Assembly: GCA_025403435.1 (NCBI GenBank)
Contig: CM046340.1
Location: 8,408,420 to 8,472,419, forward strand
DNA: 64,000 nucleotides
Direction: 5' to 3'
Origin: Artocarpus heterophyllus
Lineage: Eukaryota > Streptophyta > Magnoliopsida > Rosales > Moraceae
Shown in pieces: positions 61,679-64,000 of this stretch. The notes beneath the pieces are model-generated. The model saw nothing but the letters and a program-made list of their open reading frames with translations. It was not told the origin of the DNA and searched no databases. Each line of letters starts with the position of its first letter. The first letter of the stretch is position 1. The position numbers and the translations under genes were made by a program.

Positions 61679-64000
61679 ATGTTCTTTCTCAATTATGTTC
61701 GGCAGATTAAGGAAGATACAACTCCAATAACGAGTCTTGTGGACTCGTTACTGGCATCCATCTCGGAGATCACGGTGTCAGTAGCATGCATAGAGGTAGA
61801 ACAGGACAACTTTATTGAGATCGGGTGCTACTTCTACAGGGCTTCTATAGCCATAATGGAGCTACAAAGTACAGAGAACTCCCCACCAAATGCAATGGAG
61901 ATTCTTCAATCTCTATCCAAAAGCGCTGGTTTGGCCAAGGATCTTGTGCAGGGTTTACAAAAGGGCCATAAACCTGTCTCAGCTTCTGAACTTGGAAGCA
62001 TTGTTTCACAGCTGGAGGGGGTGATCAGAAGCATGGGACAACACCTGAGCTCAATTCCTTCCTCGACATTCAAAGAGGAGGAATACGCAGAAGTCGCGAT
62101 TCAATCTCTTTCGAAAGAGATGCAGAATTCTCGTTTTGAAGTTAAGGCTCAGCTTGGCGATCTAGACACGCAGGTTTTGTCTCCGGATGAGAAACCAAAT
62201 GATGAAACGACAACACTAAAAGAAAAAGACCTGTACTCTATCAATGTTGAGGTTTCAATGGAGAATCCTTACTTGTTAGACTCTTATAATAGTCTTCCCG
62301 CTAGCAAAGGCAGCGGTAGCCAAGTGAAACATGGAAACACGAACAGATCCTTAACAGTTTTGCCCCAGGTGGCTCACTACATGGAGCCTCTATATGGAAC
62401 TTTCTACTGTCCGTTGACAAAAAAGATCATGGATGATCCCGTCACCATAGAAAGTGGAGTAACATTTGAAAGAAAAGCAATTTGTGAGTGGTTTGAAAAG
62501 TTCAAAGAGTCCGAGGAGATTTTCTGCCCGTCTTCCGGAAAGAAGTTGGTTAGGAGAGTTTACAACCCAAATATTGCTCTCAAGTCTACAATAGAGGAAT
62601 GGAAGGAAAGGAATGAAATAGCAAGGATTAAGGTAGCCCGGGCCGCTTTGTCCTTGGCTAGTTCAGAAAATATGGTGTTTGAAGCTATAAAGGAAATTCA
62701 TGGTATATGTGAGACAAATCCATATAACAAGATTCAAGTCCACAGTGCCGGGTTGTTGCCTTTGCTAGTCAAGACTCTAGAGTACAAGAACCAAGATGTT
62801 AGATGTGCAGTTTTGGAACTGCTTCAAAAACTGGCTGAAGATGACAATGAAAGCAAGGTTGTAGCTCTTTGAACATTTGATTTCACTTGCTTAGAAATAG
62901 AACTTCATTGTTAAAAGTGTGTTCATTCTTAATTTTTGTTTTGCTTGTTTTCTTTTCTGGTGCAGGAAATGGTAGCTGAGGAATTGGATTTTTCTGTGCT
63001 GATAAGAATGCTGTCAAGTAATTACCAGCCTGTAAGGCATGCGTCGTTGCTGTTATTGCTCGAGCTTTCGCGATCGCAATCGTTGTGCGACAAAATAGGA
63101 TTAGTTACTGGAGCAATTCTGATGCTGATAACACTTAAATACAAACCTTCAGCTGATGCCTTTGCTGCAGAAAAAGCAGCTGAAATGCTGACTAACTTGG
63201 AGAGTTCTTCAAATAACATCAAGCTCATGGCAGAAAATGGACTCTTGGAACCCCTTTTGCATAATATCGAAGAAGGTAATAGTTCATCACAAAACTAGCA
63301 CTTTTAAATTCTAATTATGCACTTTTAAGGTCTGATGAAATGTTAACAACAAGATCTTCAAAATTAAATATTTTCTTTAATCTAAACTTCCTTGTTGAAA
63401 TTTAATGTGAAGGCTGTGAAGAGATGAAGACAGAAATGGCAAGCTATCTGGGGGATATTGTTTTCGGACACGACAACAGAACCTATGTGGCTGAAAGAGC
63501 CTCTCCCAGTCTCATCGAAATGGTGAGAACAGGAAACGCTCTATCTCGAAGGGCAGCGTTCAAGGCTTTGGCACAAATCTCTTTGTACCAGCCTAATGCC
63601 AGAGTACTTACTGAAGCAGGAATTATACAAATCATGGTTGAAGAGATGTTCACTAGGAGAATCTATGACGAGCTAGTGAACTCGAAAATTGAAGCAGCTG
63701 CAATACTGGCAAACGTATTGGAGCCTGGTCTTGAGCTTGAGAGCCTCCAAGTTAGTTCCCATGGGCACACGATTACTTCAGACTATTTTGTGTCCAACAT
63801 CATCTACATGGTCAAGAATTCAACCCCAGATGAGCTAAACATCAACCTTTTAAGATTACTTTTGTGCCTCACAAAGTCTCCCAGATCAATGGCTACAATT
63901 GTCTCAATTGTCAAAGAGACTGAAGCAAGCTACATTCTCATTGAACTCATAAACAATCCCCGAGAAGAGCTCGGGATTGCAGCCATTAAGTTGCTTATAA
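61679..64000 (+). CDS. U-box/ARM E3 ubiquitin ligase, 5' part (PUB42-like)
   Basis: Exons: 61679-62857, 62966-63275 and 63413 to beyond the window end. The frame is open at 64000, so the gene is partial. Plant U-box proteins of this type are E3 ubiquitin ligases; the U-box binds the E2 and the armadillo repeats bind substrate. Residues 1-230 are an N-terminal helical domain with the motif CIEVEQDNFIEIGCYFYRAS. The U-box is at about 239-313, with FYCPLTKKIMDDPV and ALKSTIEEWKERN. Leu-rich ARM-type helices follow, such as LLPLLVKTLEYKNQDVRCAV. The long extension before the U-box suits PUB42 better than PUB43 or PUB44, whose U-box lies near the N terminus. The start is uncertain: an acceptor TTCGGCAG ends at 61705, in frame, so the first nine residues may be replaced by an upstream exon. 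Confidence 0.88.

Overview
This window is nuclear DNA of a flowering plant, almost certainly a eudicot. The four protein genes are split by many short GT-AG introns and encode typical plant proteins. The rest is AT-rich intergenic DNA full of LTR retrotransposon remains, small inverted-repeat elements and microsatellites. I saw no bacterial, viral or organellar gene clusters and no CRISPR array. The species cannot be named from this sequence alone.

Layout: 1-3096, gene-free AT-rich DNA with three small MITE-like elements. 3097-6370, a reverse-oriented solo-LTR-like element with a perfect 5-bp target duplication. 7082-13897, a nearly intact Ty1/copia element with two LTRs and a Gag-Pol frame broken by one TGA. 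14241-15545, a decayed fragment of a different copia element. 18483-20731, an ABHD17-type alpha/beta hydrolase (6 exons). 21489-22584, a large inverted-repeat cluster. 23576-28866, plastid HSP90 (19 exons). 30132-35437, a 5.3-kb solo-LTR-like element with a perfect target duplication and 54-bp and 66-bp tandem arrays. 35438-42575, a nested patchwork of a minisatellite, a SIRE/Maximus-like solo LTR and two truncated copies of the same LTR family. 43423-51252, a mitochondrial phage-type RNA polymerase (19 exons). 52211-55290, three foldback elements. 55995-59243, another copy of the large LTR family. 61679-64000, the 5' part of a U-box/ARM E3 ligase gene (PUB42-like), cut by the window end.

All four genes lie on the + strand. 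They do not form a pathway: one is a membrane-associated serine hydrolase, one a chloroplast chaperone, one the transcriptase of the mitochondrial genome and one a ubiquitin ligase. RPOTm and the PUB42-like gene lie close together, which I recall also being the case on Arabidopsis chromosome 1, so this may be conserved synteny.

No clearly new biological system is visible. The observations most worth checking concern the copia element. Both LTRs carry an ATG followed ten bases later by a splice donor, in phase with an acceptor just before the gag frame. The proposed intron would hold the primer binding site, a run of four strong hairpins and a cluster of six W-box cores. The second lead is a conserved inverted repeat inside the large LTR family that brackets its variable tandem-repeat segment.
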